Shown here: in pieces, positions 1-9,458 of the stretch
Layout: each line of letters begins with the position of its first letter
Numbering within the stretch: the first letter of the stretch is position 1
Position numbers and translations under genes: made by a program
Source of the DNA: Rahnella aquatilis CIP 78.65 = ATCC 33071
GTDB lineage: Bacteria > Pseudomonadota > Gammaproteobacteria > Enterobacterales > Enterobacteriaceae
Direction: 5' to 3'
NCBI RefSeq assembly: GCF_000241955.1
Contig: NC_016818.1
Coordinates: forward strand, 310,001-374,000
DNA length: 64,000 nt
Notes under the pieces: model-generated
Told to the model about the DNA's origin: nothing
Seen by the model: the letters and a program-made list of their open reading frames with translations, nothing else
Databases searched by the model: none

Positions 1-168
1 CATGCCGAGGACTATTTCAGTGGCGAATTCAGTGGCGAATCGTCATTTGCGGCAATGCAATGCTGGTCGCCATTAAGCGCGATCGTGCAATTGTCCGCGC
101 CTCTGCCTGCGAATCCCGGTGCATTTGCGCCCGCCGTCGGGCTGGCTATTCGTCAGGCGGATAACTGA
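1..168 (+). CDS. hofM: HofM (PilM-like pilus assembly protein), C-terminal end
   Basis: Only the last 55 codons are present; the gene enters from the left edge in frame 1 and stops at 166-168. The tail ends in GLAIRQADN, the form expected for PilM/HofM actin-like proteins, which end in a GLA(L/I)R segment. PilM-type proteins sit at the cytoplasmic face and bind PilN (HofN here). The stop codon overlaps the start of the next gene (ATGA), so the genes are translationally coupled. The call rests mainly on position before hofN and on the tail sequence, because the ATPase core lies outside the window. Confidence 0.8.
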   Translation, partial: HAEDYFSGEFSGESSFAAMQCWSPLSAIVQLSAPLPANPGAFAPAVGLAIRQADN

Positions 169-731
169 TGCTACAGGTCAATTTATTACCGTGGCGAAAG
201 CTGCGCCGTCAAAAGCGGATGCGTAACTGGCTGAAGATTTTCGTTTCGGTTCCGCTATCAGTGGTGGTCTGTGCCTGGCTTCTGGCCGCTTTCATTGTGC
301 AGGAACGGACGCTATTGCAGGTGAAACTGTCAGCGCTAAATTCGGGTATTCAAAAGATTATGCTTCAACAGCGTCGTGTGGATGTCGCATCGGCGCAGGT
401 GAAGGTTTTGGCTGAAACGCGTCTTTTAAGCCATCAGCGAGTGCTGCAGAGCCGGGACTATCTGCAATTGCTGGAGTTACTCGCGTTAAAGATGCCCGAA
501 GAACTCTGGCTGACTGAGCTGACAGAACATCAGGGAATGCTGACGTTAAAAGGCGAGGGACGGTTGTATCACGATATTCTGGCATTAAGCGAAATACTGT
601 CAGCAGGAGAATTGCTCAGCAAAGTCAGTCTTTCTGCTGTACAGCAACAACCCAACCACAATCTGAGCTTTGTGATGAAAACGCAGTTTCGCTCTGAAAG
701 GGCACTGCCTGCGCCGGGAGTATCACAGTGA
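168..731 (+). CDS. hofN: HofN, PilN-family inner-membrane assembly protein
   Basis: A 187-residue protein starting MLQVNLLPWR, the N-terminal NLLPWR motif of PilN/HofN that contacts PilM. One membrane segment spans about residues 24-45, followed by a coiled-coil-like stretch and a periplasmic ferredoxin-like domain. PilN links the cytoplasmic PilM ring to the periplasmic PilO/PilP part of type IV pilus or competence machines. In E. coli the hof genes are needed for using external DNA as a nutrient. Its ATG overlaps the hofM stop, and its TGA overlaps the GTG of the next gene, so this is a tight operon. Confidence 0.9.
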   Translation: MLQVNLLPWRKLRRQKRMRNWLKIFVSVPLSVVVCAWLLAAFIVQERTLLQVKLSALNSGIQKIMLQQRRVDVASAQVKVLAETRLLSHQRVLQSRDYLQLLELLALKMPEELWLTELTEHQGMLTLKGEGRLYHDILALSEILSAGELLSKVSLSAVQQQPNHNLSFVMKTQFRSERALPAPGVSQ

Positions 732-1588
732 CCGGTTTTCTATCAGAGCATATTGATCCGCTGATGGAGAAACCCGGCTGGCAGCGTGTGTTCATTCTGA
801 CTGCATGCTTACTGGTTCTGGTGCTCACGCTGTATCAGTGCGTATTGCGTGGATTATGGCAGCAACAGGAAACACTGAAACGGGAGATTGATACCGCACG
901 GCAGACCCTTTCCCGGGATCAGATGGCGCTAATGCGCATGATTCCGCTGGAAAGGCTGGAGCAGGAACTGGCCGGTAACGCGATATTGCGGCGCGAAAGC
1001 CTGCCGCTGGAGCAAGAGTTTGCCGGGCCGCTGCAAGACGCCCAGGCCGTGCTGATCCGCTGGCAGCCCGTTTCCCCCCCGAAACAAGAACCGCAGGGTG
1101 AATTGCAATTGCAGGTGACTTTTACCGGGCTGATGCATTTTCTTTATGCGCTGTTGCAACGCCCCGAACAGCCTGCTTTCAGCGAGCTGAATCTGCATAC
1201 CACCGGTGATGCCGGGATGAAAGCATCAGTAGTACTGACACAAACCGTGCAAGCGGGGGTGTTTGTTAACGGTGCCGTTGCGGCGAAAGCCGTACGTGAT
1301 CCCTTTCGTGCGCCACAGACACCGGCCTGTGCAGATGTTTCTCCGTTATCTGAATGGTTGCTTAGCGGGATTTCAGATGCCGGAGGGCAACGTTATGGCT
1401 GGCTGCTTTCACCACAGGGGCGCTGGAATAAAGTCGAAACAGGTTCACGCTTTGGGGCACCGCAATGGACGGTTGAAGCGCTCAGCAGCTCGCAGGTTGA
1501 ACTCAGCCTCAGTGATGCCCGTTGCGGTGCACAGCGCCAGATTATCAGCCTGGGTAAAGGCAACGATTCTCCAGGGAAAGGAAAATAA
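728..1588 (+). CDS. hofO: HofO-HofP fusion protein (PilO-like plus PilP-like)
   Basis: One 286-codon frame covers what E. coli encodes as two proteins of about 146 and 134 residues. The N-terminal part (about 1-180) has a membrane segment near residues 16-38, a coiled coil and a PilO-type periplasmic domain. The C-terminal part (about 189-286) begins with VRDPF, matching the RDPF start of mature HofP, and carries the paired cysteines and WxxV-type core of that small PilP-like family. HofP has no signal peptide of its own here, so it would be tethered by the HofO anchor. The start is GTG, in a GTGA overlap with hofN. No internal stop or frameshift is seen. Confidence 0.82.
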   Translation: MTGFLSEHIDPLMEKPGWQRVFILTACLLVLVLTLYQCVLRGLWQQQETLKREIDTARQTLSRDQMALMRMIPLERLEQELAGNAILRRESLPLEQEFAGPLQDAQAVLIRWQPVSPPKQEPQGELQLQVTFTGLMHFLYALLQRPEQPAFSELNLHTTGDAGMKASVVLTQTVQAGVFVNGAVAAKAVRDPFRAPQTPACADVSPLSEWLLSGISDAGGQRYGWLLSPQGRWNKVETGSRFGAPQWTVEALSSSQVELSLSDARCGAQRQIISLGKGNDSPGKGK

Positions 1589-2850
1589 TGAAATACGTTA
1601 ATAAGCAGATTGTACTGTTTTTGCTGTGTTTATGCCTCAGCCCGGTGAAAGCCGATGCGCCACCGCTGATTTCGCTGGAGTTTCAGTCCTCGCCGGTCGG
1701 TTTGGTATTGCAGGCGCTGGCAGATTCCCGACAGCTCAATCTGGTCACTGCGCCGGGTCTGGAAGGGCTGATGAGTGTCAAACTCAAAGAGGTGCCGTGG
1801 CAGCAGGCGCTCGACATTATTCTGCAAATGAACCATCTCACCAGCCAGTTGCAGGGAAACGTTTTATTGGTGTCGCCTGAAGAAGACCCGCAGATTGTAC
1901 AACAGCGGATGAAAGATGCAGCCGACCAGCAGGCGCTGCAAAGTCCGCTAATCAGCCTCACCGTTCCTTTGCAATACGCAGATGCGAAAGAGACGGCGCT
2001 TAGCCTGAATGCCCAGAAAGGCTCGTTGTTATCGCAAAAAGGTAATGCTTCCGCAGATACCCGCACCAACACCCTATTATTACGTGACACGCAGGTGGCG
2101 CTGGATGTGGTAGCGCCTTGGGTAAAGGAAATGGACTTACCCCTCCAGCAGGTCCAGCTGGCGGCGCATATCGTCACAATGAACAGCGAAAGCCTGCGCG
2201 AACTTGGTGTGCGCTGGGGGTTTACCGGTGAGGAACCCATTACAAAAGCGGTGCGCATGAACAATTTCAGTATGGGAATGCCGGTCGAAAATCCGATATT
2301 TACTGCCGGTTTCAACCTTGCACACATCAGCGGGAGGATTTTGGATCTCGAACTGACGGCGCTTGAACAGGAAGATAAGGTCGATATTATTGCCAGTCCA
2401 CGGCTGCTGACGGCGCATATGCAGACTGCCAGTATTAAACAGGGAACAGAAATCCCGTATCAGGTTTCCAGCGGGGCGAGTGGCAGCACGTCGATTGAAT
2501 TCAAAGAAGCGGTGCTGGGAATGGAAGTCACGCCGAAAATTCAGCGTAATGGCCATATTCAGCTGGCGTTGCAGATTAGCCAGAACATGCCGGGGCGAAG
2601 TATCAAGCAGTCCGAAGGTGAGGCGCTGGCGATCGATAAACAGGAAATAAAAACTCAGGTCACAGTAAAAGACGGGGAAACTATCGTACTCGGCGGGATA
2701 TTCCAGCGTAAAACCCAAAAAACGGACACGAAAGTTCCTGTTCTGGGCGACATTCCTGGGGTCGGTTCCTTGTTTAAACACCAGTACACCAATGAACAGC
2801 GGCGTGAGTTGGTGATTTTCATCACCCCGACCTTAATCCTCACCCGTTAA
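1588..2850 (+). CDS. hofQ: HofQ, secretin-family outer-membrane DNA-uptake/pilus pore
   Basis: A 420-residue secretin; the E. coli protein is about 412. A signal peptide covers about residues 1-23. An STN/AMIN-like N-terminal domain (about 28-100) and an N1-type domain follow, then the C-terminal secretin core, with the conserved stretch VKDGETIVLGGIF and the terminal VPVLGDIPGVGSLF-RRELVIFITP signature. Secretins form the outer-membrane ring through which pili or incoming DNA pass. The start codon overlaps the previous stop by one base (TAATG), so it is the last gene of hofMNOQ. No hof gene follows; aroK comes next after a 348-base gap. Confidence 0.93.
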   Translation: MKYVNKQIVLFLLCLCLSPVKADAPPLISLEFQSSPVGLVLQALADSRQLNLVTAPGLEGLMSVKLKEVPWQQALDIILQMNHLTSQLQGNVLLVSPEEDPQIVQQRMKDAADQQALQSPLISLTVPLQYADAKETALSLNAQKGSLLSQKGNASADTRTNTLLLRDTQVALDVVAPWVKEMDLPLQQVQLAAHIVTMNSESLRELGVRWGFTGEEPITKAVRMNNFSMGMPVENPIFTAGFNLAHISGRILDLELTALEQEDKVDIIASPRLLTAHMQTASIKQGTEIPYQVSSGASGSTSIEFKEAVLGMEVTPKIQRNGHIQLALQISQNMPGRSIKQSEGEALAIDKQEIKTQVTVKDGETIVLGGIFQRKTQKTDTKVPVLGDIPGVGSLFKHQYTNEQRRELVIFITPTLILTR

Positions 2851-3198
2851 ATGGGTATTCTGACTTCACGTAAATCGCACAATAACGTTGAGCACTTGCA
2901 ACTTTTTGTGTCGCAAGAGGCTTCTGGGTTTGACGCTGCCGTCGATTTAGCTTACAAGGGTTACCGAATTGAGCACCGTGATCTTTTTATTACGACAGAC
3001 ACGCCGATAAAAACGTACGGTTTCCCTCCTGCGGCGTGCAAAGTGATTTATTCGGTTGCCAAACTACCAAGAGTGTTGAGATAATTTTTTTCTGATCTCG
3101 CACTATATCGCTCATGAGGTTTCAGTTTAGGTCCCGCCGCTAATTTGATTGGCGGGGCGGGTTATCATCAACGAATTGTCTTAGTAATACCGAAAAAC
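2851..3198 (+). promoter_or_regulatory. hofQ-aroK intergenic region with candidate aroKB promoter
   Basis: This 348-base gap separates the end of hofQ from aroK. A TTGCCA at 3056-3061 and a GATAAT at 3080-3085, 18 bases apart, form a reasonable sigma-70 promoter for aroKB. A six-pair GC hairpin (3133-3156) lies between it and the aroK start, with no T-run after it. A 77-codon open frame begins directly after hofQ (2851-3084). Its product resembles nothing I know and it has no ribosome site of its own, so I treat it as chance. Confidence 0.4.
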
Positions 3199-3720
3199 AT
3201 GGCAGAGAAACGCAATATCTTTCTGGTTGGGCCTATGGGTGCCGGCAAAAGCACTATTGGTCGACAGTTAGCTCAGCAACTCAATATGGAGTTTTTCGAC
3301 TCCGATCACGAAATTGAGCGACGTACCGGAGCTGATGTGGGCTGGGTATTTGATTTGGAAGGCGAAGACGGATTCCGCGACCGCGAAGAAAAAGTGATCA
3401 ACGAACTGACCGAAAAACAAGGCATTGTTCTGGCGACAGGTGGCGGTTCCGTGAAATCACGTGAAACCCGTAACCGTTTGTCAGCGCGTGGCGTTGTCGT
3501 CTATCTTGAAACTACCATCGAAAAACAACTGGCGCGTACACAACGCGACAAAAAACGTCCATTATTACAAGTGAGTGCTCCGCCACGTGAAGTGCTTGAA
3601 GCACTGGCGAGAGAGCGCAATCCTTTGTATGAAGAGATTGCCGACGTCACTATTCGTACCGATGATCAAAGTGCCAAAGTCGTTGCTAACCAGATTATCA
3701 ATATGCTGGAAAGTAACTGA
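3199..3720 (+). CDS. aroK: Shikimate kinase I
   Basis: Phosphorylates shikimate to shikimate 3-phosphate with ATP in the common aromatic pathway, in the cytoplasm. The 173-residue protein is the same length as E. coli AroK. The P-loop GPMGAGKS is at residues 11-18. The shikimate-binding DxD-type segment follows (FDSDHEIE), and the GGGSV motif is near residue 80. A longer frame opens at 3145, but MAEKRNIF at 3199 is the family start, so the shorter form is chosen. aroB follows 57 bases later in the same direction, as in the known aroKB-damX-dam operon. Confidence 0.96.
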   Translation: MAEKRNIFLVGPMGAGKSTIGRQLAQQLNMEFFDSDHEIERRTGADVGWVFDLEGEDGFRDREEKVINELTEKQGIVLATGGGSVKSRETRNRLSARGVVVYLETTIEKQLARTQRDKKRPLLQVSAPPREVLEALARERNPLYEEIADVTIRTDDQSAKVVANQIINMLESN

Positions 3721-3777
3721 TTATTGGTGTCCATCATTGCCTGAGGGTGTCAGTTAAAGAAGGTCACAGAGCACGAC

Positions 3778-4860
3778 ATGGAGAGGATTACCGTAACGTT
3801 AGGGGAGCGTAGCTACCCCATTACGATTGCTGCCGGATTGTTCCACGATCCGGCTTCTTTTATGCCGGTAAAGGCAGGCGATCAGGTCATGATAGTGACC
3901 AACGAAACCCTTGCCCCTCTCTATCTGGATGCTATTCGTTCAGTGCTGGAGCAGGCAGGCGTTCGTGTTGATCAGGTGATTTTGCCTGATGGTGAACAAT
4001 ACAAATCCCTGACTGTTCTCAATGATGTGTTCTCCGCGCTGCTCGAAAAGCCGCACGGACGTGATACGACGCTGATCGCCCTTGGTGGTGGCGTTGTCGG
4101 TGATTTAACCGGCTTCGCTGCAGCCAGTTATCAGCGCGGTGTGCGCTTTGTTCAGGTGCCAACCACGCTGCTTTCTCAGGTTGATTCCTCCGTTGGCGGT
4201 AAAACGGCGGTAAACCATCCTCTCGGAAAAAACATGATCGGCGCGTTTTATCAGCCTGCGTCGGTGGTGGTTGATCTCGACTGTCTGCGAACTCTGCCTG
4301 CCCGTGAAATGTCATCGGGTCTCGCGGAAGTTATCAAATACGGCATTATTTTGGATGCTGATTTCTTTATGTGGCTCGAAGACAACATGGACGCTTTACT
4401 GGCGCTGGATATGAATGCGCTGGCGTATTGCATCCGTCGTTGCTGCGAGCTGAAAGCCGAGGTTGTGGCTGCCGATGAACGTGAAAACGGACTGCGCGCC
4501 TTGCTGAATCTGGGCCATACTTACGGCCATGCTATTGAAGCAGAAATGGGTTACGGTAACTGGTTACATGGTGAAGCTGTGGCAGCCGGTATGGTGATGG
4601 CCTGTTATACGGCTCATCGCCTGGGGCAGTTCAGTCTGGGTGATATCGCCCGGGTGAAAGCCCTGTTGACCCGCGCGGGTTTACCTGTGACGGGCCCCGA
4701 AGTTATGGCCGCGCAGTCTTATCTGCCGCACATGATGCGTGATAAGAAAGTACTGGCTGGCGAGCTGCGTCTGGTTTTACCGAAAGCAATTGGTCAGTCT
4801 GAAGTACGCTCCGGCGTATCGCATGAAATGGTGCTGGCTTCGATTGAAGATTGCCGTTAA
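3778..4860 (+). CDS. aroB: 3-Dehydroquinate synthase
   Basis: Converts DAHP to 3-dehydroquinate, the second step of the shikimate pathway, using NAD and a divalent metal. The 360-residue protein carries the NAD-binding GGGVVGD at residues 103-109. The metal-binding region shows as [16 protein letters not shown] and [10 protein letters not shown], which hold the conserved Glu and two His ligands. It sits directly after aroK in the same operon; damX follows after a 127-base gap with a small hairpin in it. Length and motifs match the E. coli enzyme (362 residues). Confidence 0.96.
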   Translation: MERITVTLGERSYPITIAAGLFHDPASFMPVKAGDQVMIVTNETLAPLYLDAIRSVLEQAGVRVDQVILPDGEQYKSLTVLNDVFSALLEKPHGRDTTLIALGGGVVGDLTGFAAASYQRGVRFVQVPTTLLSQVDSSVGGKTAVNHPLGKNMIGAFYQPASVVVDLDCLRTLPAREMSSGLAEVIKYGIILDADFFMWLEDNMDALLALDMNALAYCIRRCCELKAEVVAADERENGLRALLNLGHTYGHAIEAEMGYGNWLHGEAVAAGMVMACYTAHRLGQFSLGDIARVKALLTRAGLPVTGPEVMAAQSYLPHMMRDKKVLAGELRLVLPKAIGQSEVRSGVSHEMVLASIEDCR

Positions 4861-4949
4861 GACTGTGGCCATAATGATGGCCAGATAACGACCGATTTTA
4901 CGTTTGCCAGCAAAGCTTTATATTTTTAGTCAGGATAGTTGCTCCGCGT

Positions 4950-4967
4950 AAAGCCTCTTGAGGCTTT
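4950..4967 (+). terminator. Weak attenuator-like hairpin before damX
   Basis: The arms AAAGCCTC and GAGGCTTT pair perfectly around a two-base loop, and the T-run is only four bases. It lies 20 bases before the damX start inside the aroB-dam operon, so at most partial termination is expected. Confidence 0.35.
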
Positions 4968-4987
4968 TGCCGGGTTGGAGGTTTTAG

Positions 4988-6037
4988 ATGGATGATTTAA
5001 CACCGGAAGACGATCTCAAACCAGACACCAGCGATCGCCGCCCACCGCGCGCGCGCAAACCGTCTCCTTCCATTCCAAAAGTCGCTGTATCCCGTCAGTA
5101 CGTGATGATCGGCATCGGTATTGTGGTGCTGGTCTTACTGATTGTGGGTATCGGCTCAGCCATGAAGTCACCTTCCTCCAGCCAGACGGTTCAGCAGACT
5201 AACGGTCCGAAAGACATTAGTCTCGCGGGTAACGATGCTGCGGCACCTGCTCAGCCTTCTGCCCAGGCTCAGGCCAATACTGCGCAAGCCGTAGACGGTC
5301 AACAGCCTGCTGATAGTCAGCAACCGAAGAGTATCGGTTTACCGCCAGTTTCGCCGACACCTACTGAAGCCCAGCCTGTTCCGGATAATGGTCAGGCGAA
5401 AGAACGTGTCGATTTGCCGGGTGATATGAGCGATGCGCTCTCTTCCCAGCAAAATCAGGTAGATGGCGTGGCACAAGGCAGCATGGCACCTGCGGCTCAG
5501 TCACTGACTTCTTTGCCGACCGCACCTGCAACCGTCAATGGTTCCGCGCGTACTCAGGCACCGGCAGGTTCTCAGCCATCAGCGACCCATACACGCCCGG
5601 CACAGTCTTCACGTAATGTGCAGCCAGCTCATACCTCGAAACCGGCTGAGCATAAGACATCGGCAACGGCATCGCATACAGCGAAAACGCCAGCGACTAA
5701 ATCTTCCGCGTCATCTGCTCCGGTTGCATCTGCACCGGCCACAGCTTCTGGCAGTACGTCTGCCATTAAGTCTGCGCCAGGTACGCACTTTACCCTGCAA
5801 CTGAGCGGTGCTTCTCAGTCCAATACGCTGAATGCGTTTGCAAAACAGCAGGGCCTGAAAAATTATCTGGTTTATCAGACTGCCCGCGACGGGAAGCCGT
5901 GGTTTGTCCTGGTGAGTGGTAACTACGCTTCTTCTGCAGAAGCCAAACGTGCTATTTCCAGCTTGCCTGCGGAAGTTCAGGCGAAAAAACCGTGGGTCAA
6001 ACCTGTACACCAGGTACAGCAAGACCTGAAAAAATGA
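4988..6037 (+). CDS. damX: DamX, SPOR-domain cell division protein
   Basis: An inner-membrane protein that gathers at the division septum by binding denuded peptidoglycan. A cytoplasmic N-terminus rich in charged residues and proline is followed by one membrane helix (about residues 38-60). A long low-complexity Ala/Pro/Ser/Gln/Thr linker comes next, then a C-terminal SPOR domain (about 262-345, with FTLQLSGA and the WFVLVSGNY core). At 349 residues it is shorter than the E. coli protein (about 428); the linker probably accounts for the difference. A good GGAGG site precedes the ATG. dam follows. Confidence 0.92.
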   Translation: MDDLTPEDDLKPDTSDRRPPRARKPSPSIPKVAVSRQYVMIGIGIVVLVLLIVGIGSAMKSPSSSQTVQQTNGPKDISLAGNDAAAPAQPSAQAQANTAQAVDGQQPADSQQPKSIGLPPVSPTPTEAQPVPDNGQAKERVDLPGDMSDALSSQQNQVDGVAQGSMAPAAQSLTSLPTAPATVNGSARTQAPAGSQPSATHTRPAQSSRNVQPAHTSKPAEHKTSATASHTAKTPATKSSASSAPVASAPATASGSTSAIKSAPGTHFTLQLSGASQSNTLNAFAKQQGLKNYLVYQTARDGKPWFVLVSGNYASSAEAKRAISSLPAEVQAKKPWVKPVHQVQQDLKK

Positions 6038-6117
6038 AACTGATCTCAACGCGATTTGCTGTCTAAAAACAGGATACAATCCGCGGCTGTGAATTGTATA
6101 AGTAGCTAACTGACGGC

Positions 6118-6933
6118 ATGAAGAAGAACCGCGCGTTTTTGAAGTGGGCTGGCGGCAAATACCCGCTGATTGATGACATCAGACGTCATCTTCCGGTGGG
6201 AGATTGTCTGATTGAGCCTTTTGTTGGCGCGGGCTCGGTATTTTTGAATACCGAGTATGACGCTTATATTCTTGCGGATATCAACAGCGATCTGATCAAT
6301 CTCTACAACATTGTGAAGACACGCACTGAAGAGTTCGTGCGTGATGCTCGGGTGCTGTTCACGCCAGAGTTTAACGAATCGGATCGTTTTTACGTCCTGA
6401 GGGCTGAGTTTAATGCCAGCAGCGATACTTATCGTCGTTCGGTACTTTTCCTCTATCTCAACCGCCATTGTTACAACGGCCTCTGTCGTTATAATCTCAG
6501 TGGCGCGTTTAATGTGCCTTTCGGGCGTTATAAAAAGCCGTATTTCCCTGAAGAAGAACTCTACTGGTTTGCTGAAAAAGCGAAGCACGCAGTATTCGTG
6601 TGTGAGCATTATCAGGACACATTGCTGAAAGCGCAGTCTGGCTCGGTGGTTTATTGTGATCCGCCTTATGCCCCGCTTTCTGCGACAGCAAATTTTACGG
6701 CGTACCACACCAACAGTTTTAGCATGGATGATCAGCGCAATCTGGCTCGTCTGGCGTATCAGCTTTCCAATGAGAACGATGTGCCGGTGCTGATTTCCAA
6801 CCACGAAACACCACTTACGCTGGAATGGTACGCACAGGCGAAGCAGCTGCACCGTGTGTCAGCACGCCGTACTATCAGCAGTAAAGTTGCCCAGCGCAGC
6901 ATGGTGAATGAACTTTTAGCGCTATATCGCTGA
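6118..6933 (+). CDS. dam: DNA adenine methylase (GATC-specific)
   Basis: Methylates the N6 of adenine in GATC and so marks the old strand for mismatch repair, initiation control and gene regulation. The S-adenosylmethionine-binding FVGAGSVF begins at residue 35 and the catalytic DPPY is at 181-184, the same number as in E. coli Dam. The start MKKNRAFLKWAGGKY is the family N-terminus. At 271 residues it is slightly shorter than E. coli Dam (278), by loss of the C-terminal tail. It lies between damX and rpe, as in E. coli. Confidence 0.97.
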   Translation: MKKNRAFLKWAGGKYPLIDDIRRHLPVGDCLIEPFVGAGSVFLNTEYDAYILADINSDLINLYNIVKTRTEEFVRDARVLFTPEFNESDRFYVLRAEFNASSDTYRRSVLFLYLNRHCYNGLCRYNLSGAFNVPFGRYKKPYFPEEELYWFAEKAKHAVFVCEHYQDTLLKAQSGSVVYCDPPYAPLSATANFTAYHTNSFSMDDQRNLARLAYQLSNENDVPVLISNHETPLTLEWYAQAKQLHRVSARRTISSKVAQRSMVNELLALYR

Positions 6934-6983
6934 TTACCGGCCAACCGGTGATCAGCGGGTAAACCTATCGTTTGGAGAAGCGG

Positions 6984-7661
6984 ATGAAACAGTTTTTGAT
7001 TGCACCGTCCATTCTGTCTGCTGATTTTGCCCGTCTGGGTGAAGATACAGCGAAAGCCCTGGAAGCGGGCGGAGATGTGGTCCATTTTGATGTGATGGAT
7101 AACCATTACGTCCCCAATCTGACGATGGGGCCGGCCATTCTTAAATCGCTGCGTAACTATGGCATTACCGCGCCAATTGATGTTCATCTGATGGTGAAAC
7201 CGGTCGATCGTCTCATCCCGGATTTTGCCGAAGCCGGTGCCTCTTACATTACTTTCCATCCCGAAGCGTCCGAGCATGTTGACCGCTCACTGCAACTGAT
7301 TAAAAGCCATGGCTGTAAAGCCGGTCTGGTGTTTAACCCGGCAACTTCCCTGAGCTATCTCGAATACGTGATGGATAAACTCGATGTGATCCTGCTGATG
7401 TCGGTGAATCCGGGTTTCGGCGGGCAGTCGTTTATTCCGGGCACACTGGATAAACTGCGTCAGGTTCGCAAGATTATTGATGCCAGCGGTTATGACATTC
7501 GTCTGGAAGTAGACGGTGGTGTGAAAGCCGAAAATATCGGCGAAATCGCCGCTGCCGGTGCAGATATGTTTGTCGCCGGTTCCGCTATCTTCAATCAGCC
7601 GGATTACCGTACGGTGATTGACCATATGCGCAGTGAACTGGCTAAGGTCTCCCATGACTGA
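6984..7661 (+). CDS. rpe: Ribulose-phosphate 3-epimerase
   Basis: Interconverts ribulose 5-phosphate and xylulose 5-phosphate in the pentose phosphate pathway. It is a 225-residue TIM barrel with the family landmarks [41 protein letters not shown] and EVDGGV, which hold the metal-binding His and Asp residues. A TTG-initiated frame reaches back to 6972, but ATG at 6984 with a GGAG ribosome site matches the family start MKQ. The gph start lies inside its last codons (8-base overlap), so the two are translationally coupled. Confidence 0.97.
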   Translation: MKQFLIAPSILSADFARLGEDTAKALEAGGDVVHFDVMDNHYVPNLTMGPAILKSLRNYGITAPIDVHLMVKPVDRLIPDFAEAGASYITFHPEASEHVDRSLQLIKSHGCKAGLVFNPATSLSYLEYVMDKLDVILLMSVNPGFGGQSFIPGTLDKLRQVRKIIDASGYDIRLEVDGGVKAENIGEIAAAGADMFVAGSAIFNQPDYRTVIDHMRSELAKVSHD

Positions 7662-8352
7662 CATCCTCGCCGCCCGCGGTTTGGGTTTTGATCTCGACGG
7701 TACGCTGGTCGACAGCGCGCCGGGTCTCTCTGAAGCGATGGATCTGGCGTTGCAGGATTTTGGATTGCCAGCTGCCGGTGTTGAACGTCTCAGTACCTGG
7801 ATTGGCAATGGTGCTGACGTCATGGTTGAACGCGCCGTTCGCTGGGCCGAAGGCGATTTGTCGCCAGAGTTTCTGCAAAGCGTGCGTGATAAATTCGATC
7901 ACTATTATGCCGATACCGCCGCAGGTGGCAGCCGTTTATACCCGCAAGTCAAAGAGACGCTGGCCGCACTGGCCGCTGCCGGCTTGCCAATGGGGCTGGT
8001 CACCAACAAACCCACGCCATTCATTGCGCCTTTGCTGCAATCGTTGGGTATCGACAGCTATTTCACGGTCGTGATTGGCGGCGACGATGTGGTGGCGAAA
8101 AAACCGCATCCGGCACCGGTCTACATGACCCTGGCACTGCTCGGATTGCGTGCCAGTGAAATGGTTTTTGTCGGTGATTCCCGCAATGATATTCATGCTG
8201 CGCAGGCCGCTGGTTGTCCGTGTGTGGGCATGACTTACGGCTATAACTATGGTGAAACTATCGCGCTGACCAAACCCGATCGCGTACTGGATAATTTCGC
8301 CGACCTTTTGCCCACTTTAGGGCTGTTATCTTTAAAAGATCAGGAAGCATAA
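7654..8352 (+). CDS. gph: Phosphoglycolate phosphatase
   Basis: A HAD-family hydrolase that removes 2-phosphoglycolate, formed in repair of 3'-phosphoglycolate DNA ends. The nucleophile and acid pair are D13 and D15 in [11 protein letters not shown]. Motif II is LVTNK, and motif III shows as the lysine in AKKPHP and the acidic GDSRNDI. The ATG at 7654 overlaps the rpe stop; an upstream TTG frame start at 7618 is rejected because it would lie well inside rpe. The 232-residue product is of normal length. Confidence 0.95.
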   Translation: MTDILAARGLGFDLDGTLVDSAPGLSEAMDLALQDFGLPAAGVERLSTWIGNGADVMVERAVRWAEGDLSPEFLQSVRDKFDHYYADTAAGGSRLYPQVKETLAALAAAGLPMGLVTNKPTPFIAPLLQSLGIDSYFTVVIGGDDVVAKKPHPAPVYMTLALLGLRASEMVFVGDSRNDIHAAQAAGCPCVGMTYGYNYGETIALTKPDRVLDNFADLLPTLGLLSLKDQEA

Positions 8353-8353
8353 A

Positions 8354-9370
8354 ATGAGTAAACCCATCGTATTTAGTGGCGCACAGCCCTCAGGCGAATT
8401 GACCATTGGCAACTACATGGGTGCGCTGCGTCAATGGGTCAAAATGCAGGACGATTACGAATGCATTTACTGCATCGTCGATTTGCACGCGATCACCGTG
8501 CGTCAGGATGCGGAAAAGCTGCGCAAAGCGACGCTGGACACGCTGGCGCTGTATCTGGCGGTCGGCATTGATCCGAAGAAAAGTACCATCTTCGTGCAGT
8601 CTCATGTTCCTGAACACAGCCAGCTAAGCTGGGCGCTGAATTGCTACACCTATTTCGGTGAGCTGGGTCGTATGACGCAGTTTAAAGATAAATCAGCGCG
8701 CTATGAAACCTCCAACAGCGAAAGCATCACCGCTGGCCTGTTTGATTATCCGGTGCTGATGGCGGCGGATATTCTGCTGTACCAGACCAATCAGGTACCG
8801 GTCGGTGAAGATCAGAAACAGCATCTGGAACTCAGCCGTGATATTGCCAGCCGTTTCAACGCATTGTACGGCGATGTGTTTACCGTGCCAGAGCCGTTTA
8901 TTCCAAAATCCGGTGCACGCGTGATGTCATTGCAGGAACCGACCAAGAAGATGTCCAAGTCGGATGACAACCGTAAAAACGTGATCGGTCTGCTGGAAGA
9001 TCCGAAAGCGGTGACTAAAAAGATTAAAAGCGCGATGACGGATTCTGAAGAGCCGCCTGTCATCCGTTATGATATTAAAAATAAGCCGGGCGTTTCTAAC
9101 CTGCTGGATATCCTCTCTGGTGTGACCGGTAAAGCCATTCCTGAGCTGGAAGCCGAATTTGAAGGCCAGATGTATGGTCATCTGAAAGGCGCGGTTGCTG
9201 AAGCGGTTTCAGGCATGCTGACCGAAGTGCAGGAACGTTTTAACCGTTTCCGCAGTGACGAAGCTTACCTGCAAGAGGTGATGAAAGAAGGGGCTGAAAA
9301 AGCCCGCGCCCGTGCCAGCGTGACGCTGAAGAAGGCCTACGAAGCTATTGGTTTCGTTACTCTTCCCTGA
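8354..9370 (+). CDS. trpS: Tryptophanyl-tRNA synthetase
   Basis: A class I aminoacyl-tRNA synthetase that charges tRNA-Trp. The ATP-binding motifs are TIGN at residues 17-20 (HIGH-type) and KMSKS at 199-203. [15 protein letters not shown] and [13 protein letters not shown] are family signatures. It is 338 residues, against 334 in E. coli. It starts one base after the gph stop and ends the aroK-trpS run; a strong terminator follows. Confidence 0.97.
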   Translation: MSKPIVFSGAQPSGELTIGNYMGALRQWVKMQDDYECIYCIVDLHAITVRQDAEKLRKATLDTLALYLAVGIDPKKSTIFVQSHVPEHSQLSWALNCYTYFGELGRMTQFKDKSARYETSNSESITAGLFDYPVLMAADILLYQTNQVPVGEDQKQHLELSRDIASRFNALYGDVFTVPEPFIPKSGARVMSLQEPTKKMSKSDDNRKNVIGLLEDPKAVTKKIKSAMTDSEEPPVIRYDIKNKPGVSNLLDILSGVTGKAIPELEAEFEGQMYGHLKGAVAEAVSGMLTEVQERFNRFRSDEAYLQEVMKEGAEKARARASVTLKKAYEAIGFVTLP

Positions 9371-9392
9371 TTTCTGGTTTGGTCTCTAAATC

Positions 9393-9420
9393 AAAACCAC
9401 GTCTCCGGACGTGGTTTTTT
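9393..9420 (+). terminator. Rho-independent terminator after trpS
   Basis: A perfect 11-pair stem (AAAACCACGTC / GACGTGGTTTT) with the tetraloop TCCG is followed by six T residues. The A-run on the other side means it can also stop transcripts coming from cysG on the minus strand. Confidence 0.9.
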
Positions 9421-9458
9421 GCTTTCAAAGTCTCATGAAACCGGTACGCTCAATCCTG

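Noticed and set aside
2851..3084. 77-codon frame directly after hofQ
   Set aside because: No ribosome site of its own, no recognisable similarity, and it lies over the likely aroKB promoter.
3133..3156. GC hairpin before aroK as a terminator for hofQ
   Set aside because: Six pairs with no following T-run, placed close to the aroK start; more likely part of the aroK leader.
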